NCBI GenBank assembly: GCA_020025965.1 | Contig: JAHHRG010000007.1 | Location: forward strand, 1-48,975 | Direction: 5' to 3' | Length of the DNA stretch: 48,975 bases | From: Sutterella sp. | GTDB lineage: Bacteria; Pseudomonadota; Gammaproteobacteria; Burkholderiales; Burkholderiaceae_F | Part shown: positions 34,383-41,776 of the stretch, piece by piece | Layout: the number at the start of each line of letters is the position of its first letter | How positions within the stretch are numbered: position 1 is the first letter of the stretch | Translations under genes and position numbers: made by a program | The notes under the pieces: model-generated | Told to the model about the DNA's origin: nothing | Database searches by the model: none | Seen by the model: only the letters and a program-made list of their open reading frames with translations

Positions 34383-34846
34383 GCGAATGCAATGATCGAG
34401 TGAATGGTGGTTTACCCTAATAAGAAAGGGGTATCTAACTGATAATCACTCTCAATAAGATCTTAATAGAAGCGTAAGATTTCCGTCGTTTTTTCTATAT
34501 TTGTAACCTTAAAGTTTCATAAAGCCAGTAAAGCTAACGAAAAAGATTGATTTGAATCAATCGAAAATAGAGACTAGAACCAAGGTTCAATCTTAAGAAA
34601 AAATTAAGTCCGTACCATGTACGTTGCATATTGGTTTACTCCGATATCTGCAAGCAGAGTCGGAAGACCTCCGATTCATTAAAAAATGACTCGCGCGTTT
34701 CGGAGGTCACCTCATCGACTCTCGAAACATACGACGCGAGCCTCAACCCACCAGAAGTTCGATTACCGACCGTAAGCCAAGCCTTTTACCGGCTCCGACT
34801 TACAAAAATCGGAACCGGACGGTTAGATCGAATGACAGGAGTTCAT
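34383..34846 (+). promoter_or_regulatory. Regulatory region and long structured leader of the sulfite reductase operon
   Basis: No gene in these 464 bp. It holds an FNR-type box (separate entry) and two hairpins downstream of it. GACCTCCGA (34666-34674) pairs with TCGGAGGTC (34700-34708). CCGGCTCCGA (34789-34798) pairs with TCGGAACCGG (34809-34818, one mismatch), ending 16 nt before the ribosome-binding site. If transcription starts about 40 nt past the FNR box, the leader would be near 250 nt. Confidence 0.6.
34545..34562. promoter_or_regulatory. FNR/CRP-family binding site, perfect match
   Basis: TTGAT-TTGA-ATCAA at 34547-34560 matches the FNR consensus TTGATNNNNATCAA at every position, and the palindrome extends to GATTGAT/ATCAATC. 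It suggests oxygen-responsive (anaerobic) activation of the downstream sulfite reductase genes. Confidence 0.8.
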
Positions 34847-36865
34847 ATGAGCAAAAGCATCAAAGTAGCGGCGCAAGTCGTGCTTTGCACGGCTACTCTT
34901 CTCGCTGCGGGCGCAACGACCGCTGCAGAAGTCCCGGGTTTGGGCAATAAAAACGTTAACGCTTTGACCCAGCCGGTTTGGGATAATCCCGACGGTGACC
35001 AAGAAACCAAGGGTGTGAAGACCCTCCAGGACTATATCGTCCAGGAAAAGGAAATCTTCGCTTACCTCTTTGAAAACCATCCGGTTTTCAAGTATGCAGC
35101 CGAAGGCCGCATCAAGGGTGTCTATAAGGTTTCTACTCGCGGTTCCGAATTCTTGGGCGAAGGTAATGCCCAGAAGTACTCGAAGATGGACGGTCTCGAC
35201 AAGCCGGCCGCCTCTCAGTATCGTCTCGCTGCCAAGTCCATTCTTGACTTCCCCAACAAGTTTGTCGGTCCCGAACGTTGCGGCGAATGCCACGCTGTTC
35301 AGTACCAGAAGTGGAAGCGCTCCCGCCATGCACAGACGGTTCGTTTCCCCGGCGAACATCCGGAAGTTGACAACGATCTGAAGAAGAAGCTGTACGGTTC
35401 TGACGCTTCCATCCTTCCGGACGGTATCACCCCCGATATGATCTACGCCACGATCGGTACGCCGCGTACGAAGTACGGCTACATCGACGCTTGGTTGGTT
35501 CGCGGTTCTTACCATATTCGCGACGGTCTGTTGCGCGACGGTACGGGTACGCTCGTTGCCGGTGGTAACCAGTTCTCCCGCGGTTGGGCCTCTTGGCTCT
35601 CTCCGGAACGTTGTAAGGAAATTCAGAAGTGGATTCCTGACTTCCCGACTGAAATGAAGGACTTCGGTAACTCCGGTTCTCACCAGTGGGGTGAAACGTC
35701 CTACGGTTCCAAGTACGAAAAGGAATTCCTCTTCCAGCCGGCTTCTTCTTATTGCGAAGTCTGCCATGCCTTCAAGTTCGACTTTAAGGATAAGAAGGAA
35801 TTCTTCGCCGCTCTCGGTAATCCTGAAGAACTCCAGAAGCACACCATCTCCAAGGGTATTGCTTGTGAAGAATGTCACGGTGCAGGCGGCCACTTGGTTG
35901 GTGCCGAATCCAACGGCTTCCAGTCTAATTGCGAACGCTGCCACCAGCGCTCCAACTTCATCCCTGAAGACGTTAACGCTGAAGGCAAGGTTGAAACCGG
36001 CTTTAACGTTAAGACGAAGTCTTCCTGCCCGTCCTGCGGTACGGAAGGTTCTCAGTTGATGATGTCCGTTCACTACGAAAAGGGTATGCGTTGCACGACC
36101 TGCCACGACCCGCACGAAGTGACGTCCAACGATTGGAAGTCCTACTACACGAAGCCGAATATTCGTAAGTCCTGCCAGGACTGCCATACGAACCAGGCTG
36201 ACGTTGTGGCTCAGACGAACACCCATGACAAGATGGACTGTATCGACTGCCATATGCCGTTCACGATGTCCTGTGAAAACTTCACGGCCATCCAGCGTCC
36301 TGACATGGCCGGCTTTGACGCCGTCCGTCGCTCGCACGTCTTCAACATCAAGGTTGACCCGGTCGCCAAGATGATGAACCCGGCTGAAGGCCAGTCCCGT
36401 GCTTCCAACTCTAAGGGTTGGCGTATTGCCAAGGACGAAGAAGGTCACGGTTACCTTGACCTGATGTGGACCTGTGCCCGTACGGCTAACGCCGAAAAGG
36501 CTGTGACGGATAACAAGGGTTGCCATAGCCCGATCATGTCCGAACTCGAAAAGGGTCTCCAGTACACCGATCAGAAGCAGATATACGGCGAAGTCATGAA
36601 GTGGCAGAACCCGGTCAAGAACGGCTACGAAGCTGCTCTCGCTTCTCAGGAACGTATCGCCAAGCTCCTCGAAATCACCAAGATTTCGATGGAAGACAAG
36701 GCTGAAGTTCTGATGCTTTGCGACAAGGCTCGCGACATCACGAATGAAATCGCCAAGGACGGTTCCTGGGGTGTTCATGCTCCGAAGTACCTCAAGCAGC
36801 GTGTTGAATCTGCTCAGGCTTACCTCGCCAAGGCTCAGTCGATCCTCGACCGCCAGGCTAAGTAA
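34847..36865 (+). CDS. mccA: Octahaem c-type cytochrome sulfite reductase (MccA/SirA type)
   Basis: MccA/SirA reduces sulfite to sulfide in the periplasm. The 672-aa protein starts at ATG 34847 (AGGA six nt upstream) with a Sec signal peptide ending TTAA before EVPGLG. Seven CXXCH sites begin at residues 145, 303, 340, 362, 416, 443 and 465. The eighth spans Cys543 to Cys559-His560 with 15 residues between and the NKGCH ending, the special motif known from this family. Non-haem cysteines at 394, 397 and 476 are candidates for the two copper ligands of the haem-Cu centre described in Wolinella MccA; which ones serve is inference. The following mccB-, mccC- and mccD-like genes support the call over other multihaem reductases. 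Confidence 0.93.
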   Translation: MSKSIKVAAQVVLCTATLLAAGATTAAEVPGLGNKNVNALTQPVWDNPDGDQETKGVKTLQDYIVQEKEIFAYLFENHPVFKYAAEGRIKGVYKVSTRGSEFLGEGNAQKYSKMDGLDKPAASQYRLAAKSILDFPNKFVGPERCGECHAVQYQKWKRSRHAQTVRFPGEHPEVDNDLKKKLYGSDASILPDGITPDMIYATIGTPRTKYGYIDAWLVRGSYHIRDGLLRDGTGTLVAGGNQFSRGWASWLSPERCKEIQKWIPDFPTEMKDFGNSGSHQWGETSYGSKYEKEFLFQPASSYCEVCHAFKFDFKDKKEFFAALGNPEELQKHTISKGIACEECHGAGGHLVGAESNGFQSNCERCHQRSNFIPEDVNAEGKVETGFNVKTKSSCPSCGTEGSQLMMSVHYEKGMRCTTCHDPHEVTSNDWKSYYTKPNIRKSCQDCHTNQADVVAQTNTHDKMDCIDCHMPFTMSCENFTAIQRPDMAGFDAVRRSHVFNIKVDPVAKMMNPAEGQSRASNSKGWRIAKDEEGHGYLDLMWTCARTANAEKAVTDNKGCHSPIMSELEKGLQYTDQKQIYGEVMKWQNPVKNGYEAALASQERIAKLLEITKISMEDKAEVLMLCDKARDITNEIAKDGSWGVHAPKYLKQRVESAQAYLAKAQSILDRQAK

Positions 36866-36891
36866 TCACACTTGACAGTCAACTTGACATA

Positions 36892-36919
36892 CCGTCCGGT
36901 TCTTAACCGAACCGGACGG
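36892..36919 (+). other. Intercistronic hairpin after mccA
   Basis: CCGTCCGGTTC (36892-36902) pairs perfectly with GAACCGGACGG (36909-36919) around TTAACC. No T-tract follows, so it is more likely an mRNA 3'-end stabiliser or processing site than a terminator. It would allow more MccA than downstream products. Confidence 0.65.
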
Positions 36920-36941
36920 ACCAACCGAAAAACACTAGGAA

Positions 36942-37364
36942 ATGAATAAATCGCATCTTTTGGGAATGTTCGCGGCACTCAGTCTGTTGCCTACGGCAGC
37001 TATGGCTGGTGCGGACGGTCCGATTGAGCCCGCTCCCGTTTACGATGAAGTGCTCAATCAGATCTGCGTTCGCGAAGCTGAAATTCTTCACGACCAAGGG
37101 GTGCTCTTCTACGACGCCAACACGCTTGAGCAGTGGGCAACGGGTTATATCCCCAATGCCATCTTCTTCGGCGTGGCGGACTGGAAAGCACTTCTGCCGA
37201 AAGACAAAAGTACGCCGATGGTCTTTTACTGTGTGAATCCGCTTTGTACCTCCAGTGAAATGGCGGCACGACAAGTGATGAAGCTCGGTTATACCAACGT
37301 GTACCAGATGCCGGACGGTATCATCGGCTGGCGAATGACCGGCCACCGTGTGGAACTTCCGTAG
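36942..37364 (+). CDS. Periplasmic rhodanese-like protein
   Basis: A 140-aa exported protein with a signal peptide (MNKSHLLGMFAALSLLPTAAMA) and one rhodanese fold: VLFYDANTLEQWATGYIPNA near residue 54, and the active loop MVFYCVNPLCTSSEMAA near 93. The catalytic Cys97 is followed by Cys102 in a C-x4-C arrangement rather than the usual single cysteine with CxxGxR. Rhodanese proteins handle sulfane sulfur, so a role near a sulfite reductase is natural, though its substrate is unknown. It lies inside the mcc gene cluster with AGGAA before the ATG. Confidence 0.85.
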   Translation: MNKSHLLGMFAALSLLPTAAMAGADGPIEPAPVYDEVLNQICVREAEILHDQGVLFYDANTLEQWATGYIPNAIFFGVADWKALLPKDKSTPMVFYCVNPLCTSSEMAARQVMKLGYTNVYQMPDGIIGWRMTGHRVELP

Positions 37365-37428
37365 CCCAAAAATGATGCGAATCAATCGTTCGCATGAACC
37401 GATTAACCTAGAAACATTGAGAAAAAAT

Positions 37429-38199
37429 ATGTTTGCCCTTAAAAAAGTCGTTCTTTCTGCCTCCCTCGCACTGTGCATGAGCACCGTTGCTACGGCGCAG
37501 CCCCTGCAAACGGAACTCCAGAAAGAGTCGTACGCAGTGGGTGCTTCGGTCGGCAATTACCTTTCCGCCCAGATCGACCGTCAGTCGAAACTCGGTGCCG
37601 ACATCGACATGAAGTTGGTGATCGAAGGCTTCGAAGACGCTCTGCAGAACAAGGCCCAGCTCAAGACTGATGACCTTATCAAGGTTCTCAACGCTCGTGC
37701 TGAAAAGTTGAACGATCTTGAAGAAGCCGCCAAGGCCAAGATCGCCAAGGCCAATGCAGAAAAGTCGAAGGCTTATCTCGCCGAAAACGCCAAGAAGAAA
37801 GGCGTGAAGGTGACGAAGTCCGGTCTTCAGTACGAAGTCGTGAAGGAAGGTAAGGGTGATAAGGCCCGCATCGAAGACGTGGTTACGGTCAACTATGTCG
37901 GCAAGTTCATCGACGGTAAGGTGTTCGAAAGCACCTACGAAAAGAAGGAACCCGGCCGCTTTGTGATGATGTCCGTCATCGACGGTCTTTCCGAAGGTAT
38001 CGCCATGATGACTCCGGGCTCGCGCTACATCTTTACGATTCCCGCGAACTTGGCCTGGGGTGAAGACGGTGCCGGCAATGGTCAGATTCCGCCGGAATCG
38101 GCCGTGATTTTCGACTTGGAGCTTGTCAAGGTCGACAAAATCAGTGCTCATTCGAACTTCAGCAATGCCAATCTCAAGGGCATGGTCAAGCCGCACTGA
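37429..38199 (+). CDS. mccB: Periplasmic FKBP-type peptidyl-prolyl isomerase (MccB-like)
   Basis: A 256-aa Mip/FkpA-type isomerase. A signal peptide ends STVATAQ. An N-terminal helical dimerisation domain follows (YAVGASVGNYLSAQ; IEGFEDALQNKAQ; long helix around EKLNDLEEAAKAKIAKANAE). The FKBP domain starts near residue 125 (GVKVTKSGLQYEVVKEG), with VTVNYVGKFIDGKVFESTY and PGSRYIFTIPANLAWGE. Wolinella mccB encodes a proline isomerase next to mccA; that position supports the symbol. It probably helps fold the multihaem enzyme. Start at ATG 37429 because the signal peptide begins there. Confidence 0.85.
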   Translation: MFALKKVVLSASLALCMSTVATAQPLQTELQKESYAVGASVGNYLSAQIDRQSKLGADIDMKLVIEGFEDALQNKAQLKTDDLIKVLNARAEKLNDLEEAAKAKIAKANAEKSKAYLAENAKKKGVKVTKSGLQYEVVKEGKGDKARIEDVVTVNYVGKFIDGKVFESTYEKKEPGRFVMMSVIDGLSEGIAMMTPGSRYIFTIPANLAWGEDGAGNGQIPPESAVIFDLELVKVDKISAHSNFSNANLKGMVKPH

Positions 38200-38248
38200 T
38201 CTTCGAGATCGGTAAGGCTTAAAACGTCGAATCCATCGGAGTAAAGGA

Positions 38249-38908
38249 ATGAACGAACTCTTCGTCCCCGTCGCTCTTCTCTCGCTCGCTGCGATGGCTG
38301 TCTTTATGCGCTATCGCTCCGTGTGTGCGGAAGGTTTGACGCTCACGAACCGCAGCTTCGTTCCTTTCTTCGGATTCCTCGTCATCGTTGCAAGTCTCTC
38401 GCTTTACGCTGTGCTCGGCCGTTCCGGGGACTGGCAGGTGAAAAAGGCCGACGACTCCGTCGCCTACCTTGTCACCGCCAAGATCACCGAAGCCCAGCGT
38501 CGCGTCGAAGCGAACCCGGAAGATGCGTCCGCCCAGCAAGCTTTGGCCGTCCTTCACCTCGAAGTCGGTCAGTATGAGGAAGCGGTCGAACGCATCAACC
38601 GGACTATTGCGATCGTGGGAGAGCATGCCGACCTTTTAGGTCTCAAGGCGTTCGCTCTCTACTACCGCGACGGCAAGCAACTGACGAAGGAAACAAGGAT
38701 GCTGATCGGTGAAGCGCTCGTCAAGAATCCTCTTGAGGTTCAGACGCGCATGCTCCTGGGTCAGGATGCCTTTACGCGGGGCGACTACGCCCAGGCGATT
38801 GGGCATTGGAAAGTCCTTTTGGATGCCGGTGTTGCCCCTGATAAGGAACGCCAATTGCGTAATGCAATCGGCAATGCTGAACGAATGATGACTCGGAGTC
38901 AAAATTAA
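38249..38908 (+). CDS. TPR haem-lyase accessory protein (NrfG/CcmI-like)
   Basis: A 219-aa protein with two N-terminal membrane helices (about residues 4-20 and 40-57). A periplasmic domain with TPR-like repeats follows (ITEAQRRVEANPEDASAQQA, LAVLHLEVGQYEEAVERIN, LGQDAFTRGDYAQAIGHWKV). It resembles CcmI/NrfG, which hold the apocytochrome C-terminus for haem attachment. With the CcmF and CcmH homologues farther on it would make an NrfEFG/SirEFG-like trio for the unusual haem site of MccA. GGAG precedes the ATG; the stop directly abuts the next start. Confidence 0.8.
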   Translation: MNELFVPVALLSLAAMAVFMRYRSVCAEGLTLTNRSFVPFFGFLVIVASLSLYAVLGRSGDWQVKKADDSVAYLVTAKITEAQRRVEANPEDASAQQALAVLHLEVGQYEEAVERINRTIAIVGEHADLLGLKAFALYYRDGKQLTKETRMLIGEALVKNPLEVQTRMLLGQDAFTRGDYAQAIGHWKVLLDAGVAPDKERQLRNAIGNAERMMTRSQN

Positions 38909-39637
38909 TTGGCGGAACAGTCTATTAAGACGGTTTTGCCTGTGGAGAACAACGTGAGCGAAAAGATCGACAGAAGAAGATTTCTCACCGGTGCCGGTGT
39001 TGGGTCTCTGGTTATGATGTCGCTCGGCGGTTGCGCTCAGCAGGAAAACGACGGCCAGAAAAAGCCGCACTACGGTATGGTCTTTGACCAGAACAAGTGC
39101 GTCGGCTGCCGCGACTGCCGCATCGCCTGTAACGAAACTAACCACTTGCCTGAAGGCATCAGCCGACTGTTGCTCGAGCTGCAAGACAGCCAGATCGACG
39201 CTAAGCGCGGTTACGCGGAAAATCGTCGATATATCCGTGTGTCTTGCCAGCAGTGTGAGGAAGCACCCTGCGTGACGGTTTGTCCGACGGGTGCGGCTCA
39301 TCGTGATCCCGCTACCGGGATTGTGACGATGATTGCCGACAAGTGCGTGGGCTGTAAGTACTGCATCGCTGCATGTCCTTACAACGTGCGTTATATCAAT
39401 GAGGAAACGAAGGTTGCCGACAACTGCGACTTCTGCTTGCATACGCGACTTCAGAAGGGTCTCGAACCTGCCTGTGTTGACGCTTGTAAGTACGATGCCT
39501 TGGTTTTCGGTGATCTCAATAATCCCAATTCGTATATCAACAAGCTCTTGGCCGTGAAGGACTCGGTACGTATCCGTCCGCAGCTCGGCACGAAGCCTAG
39601 CTTGAGATATATCCCGATTGTCAAGCAAGGAGTGTGA
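38909..39637 (+). CDS. mccC: Four-cluster ferredoxin subunit (MccC/NrfC-like)
   Basis: An exported 242-aa iron-sulfur protein that passes electrons from the NrfD-type membrane partner to the cytochrome. It has a twin-arginine signal (DRRRFLTGAGVGS) with a possible lipobox LGGC (Cys42). Sixteen cysteines lie in four groups typical of four [4Fe-4S] clusters: CVGCRDCRIAC, CQQCEEAPCVTVC, CVGCKYCIAACP, and CDFC...CVDAC. The start is uncertain: TTG 38909 touches the preceding stop, while GTG 38954 has GGAG six nt upstream; both keep the Tat motif. It overlaps mccD signals. Confidence 0.88.
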   Translation: MAEQSIKTVLPVENNVSEKIDRRRFLTGAGVGSLVMMSLGGCAQQENDGQKKPHYGMVFDQNKCVGCRDCRIACNETNHLPEGISRLLLELQDSQIDAKRGYAENRRYIRVSCQQCEEAPCVTVCPTGAAHRDPATGIVTMIADKCVGCKYCIAACPYNVRYINEETKVADNCDFCLHTRLQKGLEPACVDACKYDALVFGDLNNPNSYINKLLAVKDSVRIRPQLGTKPSLRYIPIVKQGV

Positions 39638-39639
39638 AG

Positions 39640-40572
39640 ATGGACATCGCGTTGGACTTTACACTGGGTTTGAGTGATCCGATCGCTTGGCCGTGGCCGA
39701 TTGCCGTCTACCTTTTCTTGGCCGGCATTTCCGGTGGCGCGGTTGCTATTGCGCTCATTCTCAATCTTTACCGTAAGCAGACACAGGTCAATACGCCGCT
39801 GTTGAAGGCAGCTTCGTTGATCGGTCTTGTGACCATTCTGCTCGGTATGGTTTGCCTTGTGCTTGACTTGACGAATCCGTTCAATTTCTGGCGAATTCTC
39901 ATTTACTACAATCCGACCTCTGTGATGAGTCTCGGTGTGATGGCACTTCTTTTCTACATTCCGCTCGTCTTCCTGCTGACGCTGGTTGCTTGCCGTGAAG
40001 AAATCAAGAAGATCGGCTGTCTCGCCTGGCTCGACGGTATCATCGGTTGGCTCAACGGTGCCCGCGGCGCTTTCCACTGGATCGTGCTCGTTCTCGCCCT
40101 GACCATCTGTGCGTATACCGGCTTCCTGATCTCGGCCCTGATCCGTTATCCGCTGATCAACACCTCGGTTCTGCCGGCGCTTTTCGTAGCTTCCGGTCTC
40201 TCCGCCGGTGCTGCTTCTGCGAAGATCGTGGCTGCCGCCTGCTTCGGCGAAGATCAGCACAGTGCCGACCTCAAGATTCTGCATGGCGCCGAATGGCCCA
40301 TCATGGCTGTTGAAGCTCTCTGCATCTTCATGATTGCAGTCGGTCTTATCAACGGCGGTGCGGCTGCTCATTATGCACTGCAGGCTTTTGTCACCGGTGG
40401 CTGGGCCACTGAGTTCTGGATTGGGGTTGTCGGTGTCGGCTTTATCTTGCCGATCCTGCTCAACTTCTGTAAGAGCTCGACGAGCTTCTACCTTGCCGGC
40501 CTCTGCAGCGTTGTCGGGATGATGTGTCTGCGACTCTTCATCCTCTACGCCGGTCAGATCTACGGTATGTAA
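39640..40572 (+). CDS. mccD: NrfD-type quinol dehydrogenase membrane subunit (MccD-like)
   Basis: A 310-aa integral membrane protein with eight or more helices, the quinol-oxidising anchor that feeds the MccC protein. It matches the NrfD/PsrC family, with PWPIAVYLFLAGISGGAVA near residue 20, LDLTNPFNFWRILIYYNPTS near 75 and AYTGFLISALIRYPLINTS near 155. AAGGAG precedes ATG 39640 by 7 nt. In Wolinella and Shewanella the homologous pair couples menaquinol oxidation to sulfite reduction; I infer the same here. Confidence 0.9.
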   Translation: MDIALDFTLGLSDPIAWPWPIAVYLFLAGISGGAVAIALILNLYRKQTQVNTPLLKAASLIGLVTILLGMVCLVLDLTNPFNFWRILIYYNPTSVMSLGVMALLFYIPLVFLLTLVACREEIKKIGCLAWLDGIIGWLNGARGAFHWIVLVLALTICAYTGFLISALIRYPLINTSVLPALFVASGLSAGAASAKIVAAACFGEDQHSADLKILHGAEWPIMAVEALCIFMIAVGLINGGAAAHYALQAFVTGGWATEFWIGVVGVGFILPILLNFCKSSTSFYLAGLCSVVGMMCLRLFILYAGQIYGM

Positions 40573-40597
40573 AGCTTGAGTCCCTTTAGGGAATAAG

Positions 40598-40638
40598 ACA
40601 GGTACGGATACTCTCACTGGGTACCGTACCTGTTTTTT
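40598..40638 (+). terminator. Terminator at the end of the mccA-mccD unit
   Basis: ACAGGTACGG (40598-40607) pairs with CCGTACCTGT (40624-40633), followed by TTTTT. Confidence 0.88.
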
Positions 40639-40655
40639 GTGTATCAAGAGGAATG

Positions 40656-40688
40656 AAAAAACGGGCGTTTCACGAGCGTTCGTTTTTT
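40656..40688 (+). terminator. Second terminator-like hairpin before the copper/haem assembly genes
   Basis: AAAAAACG (40656-40663) pairs with CGTTTTTT (40681-40688). Together with the previous terminator it separates mccA-D from the downstream unit, which should have its own promoter just before 40718 (not identified). Confidence 0.55.
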
Positions 40689-40717
40689 GATTGTTCTGTC
40701 CTTTGGAAAAGAATCCC

Positions 40718-41215
40718 ATGAGCCAATTCAAAAAGAGTGCCGCAGCAGTCGTTTTTTCGATCCTCGCCGGCCTATCATTTTCCCTTCAGGCTGAGTCTTT
40801 ATCCTACGGTGATAAAGAGTCTTGTTCCGGTTGCGGCATGATCGTTTCGGCTTGGCCCGGTCCAAAAGCGAAAGTGGAAAAGAAGGGAGAGACGACTCAA
40901 ACGTTCTGCTCGGTCCGCTGCATGCTTTGCAATACGCTCGATCGTGTGGACATCGACGAACTTGCGATTCGTGTACATGACACAGCTCGTATTGATTGGG
41001 AAAAGCCCGTTGACGGTCATGCGATTGATGCCAAATCCGCTTGGTTCGTCGTCGGTAGCCGTCGTCGCGCGACGATGGGGGCCTCGATTGCTCCCTTTGC
41101 AAGCAAAGACGAAGCACGACTCTTTCAAGAAACTTGGGGCGGCACGCTAATGAGCTATGAGGAACTCTCGACCGCTCGTCTCAAATGCCCTAAGAAACGC
41201 ACGCTTAGCCAATAA
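40718..41215 (+). CDS. NosL-like copper chaperone, secreted (first copy)
   Basis: A 165-aa protein with a signal peptide (SILAGLSFSLQA, cleavage before ESLSYG) and no lipobox, unlike typical NosL. It carries the NosL metal motif CSGCGMIVS near residue 36, then FCSVRCMLCNTL near 65 with three more cysteines, and AWFVVGSRR near 105. NosL lipoproteins deliver Cu(I) to nitrous oxide reductase. No nosZ is present here, and the known MccA active site contains copper, so I infer that it serves MccA. ATG 40718 is chosen; an upstream TTG would precede the signal peptide. Confidence 0.82.
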   Translation: MSQFKKSAAAVVFSILAGLSFSLQAESLSYGDKESCSGCGMIVSAWPGPKAKVEKKGETTQTFCSVRCMLCNTLDRVDIDELAIRVHDTARIDWEKPVDGHAIDAKSAWFVVGSRRRATMGASIAPFASKDEARLFQETWGGTLMSYEELSTARLKCPKKRTLSQ

Positions 41216-41256
41216 CAACAACCGGGACTCCTCAGATAGTCCCAAGACTGAGACTG

Positions 41257-41754
41257 ATGATGAAAAAGACCCTTTCGATTGCCCTGTCTCTCGTAGCCGC
41301 TTCCGTCCTTCTGGCGGGGTGCGGCGGTGACGATAACGATAATGCTTTTAAGCCCGTTGCTTTCGATAAACATGACCGTTGTCATGTCTGCGGCATGGTG
41401 ATTTCGCACTATGAAGGCCCGAAGGCCGAAGTCTTTATCAAAGGTGCCGACGGCGAAGCCGTGAAGTTCTGCTCCGGTCGAGATGCTTTCTCTTTTGCAT
41501 TGCAGCCCGAGAACGCCCGTCGTCTCGAAGCCTTTTTCATTCACGATATGGCGAACGCCAAGTGGTCTACCCCTGAGGACAAGTATCTGATTGATGCCAA
41601 GAGCGCCGTTTATGTGGTCGGCTCCGATGCCGTCGGCGTCATGGGGCCCGAACCCATTGCTTTCTCTAATCCCGACAAGGCGCGTACTTTCGCTCAGAAA
41701 CACGGCGGCAAAGTCGTGAGTTATGACAGCGTCTCGCTTGACATGCTGAATTAA
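41257..41754 (+). CDS. NosL-like copper chaperone, lipoprotein (second copy)
   Basis: A 165-aa lipoprotein (lipobox LLAGC, Cys22). The metal motif CHVCGMVIS near residue 42 is the classic NosL CxxCGM, and FCSGRDAFSFAL near 72 is the second block. It also has KSAVYVVGSDAVGVMGPEPI near 110, the second NosL-family core segment. It shares the whole domain plan with the gene just upstream but lacks the second CxxC of FCSVRCMLC. It sits 42 nt after the first copy, probably in one transcript. Confidence 0.85.
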   Translation: MMKKTLSIALSLVAASVLLAGCGGDDNDNAFKPVAFDKHDRCHVCGMVISHYEGPKAEVFIKGADGEAVKFCSGRDAFSFALQPENARRLEAFFIHDMANAKWSTPEDKYLIDAKSAVYVVGSDAVGVMGPEPIAFSNPDKARTFAQKHGGKVVSYDSVSLDMLN

Positions 41755-41776
41755 CATCGATTCTGAGACTCTCCCT

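Noticed and set aside
34413..34433. TACCCT...GGGGTA inverted repeat after the MFS gene, resembling a NarL/NarP site
   Set aside because: The spacing does not fit a 7-2-7 arrangement, it lies over 130 bp upstream of the FNR box, and no nitrate or nitrite genes are nearby.
34823..36778. 651-codon minus-strand frame opposite mccA
   Set aside because: The sense strand encodes eight haem motifs and a signal peptide; the antisense frame is a codon-bias shadow.
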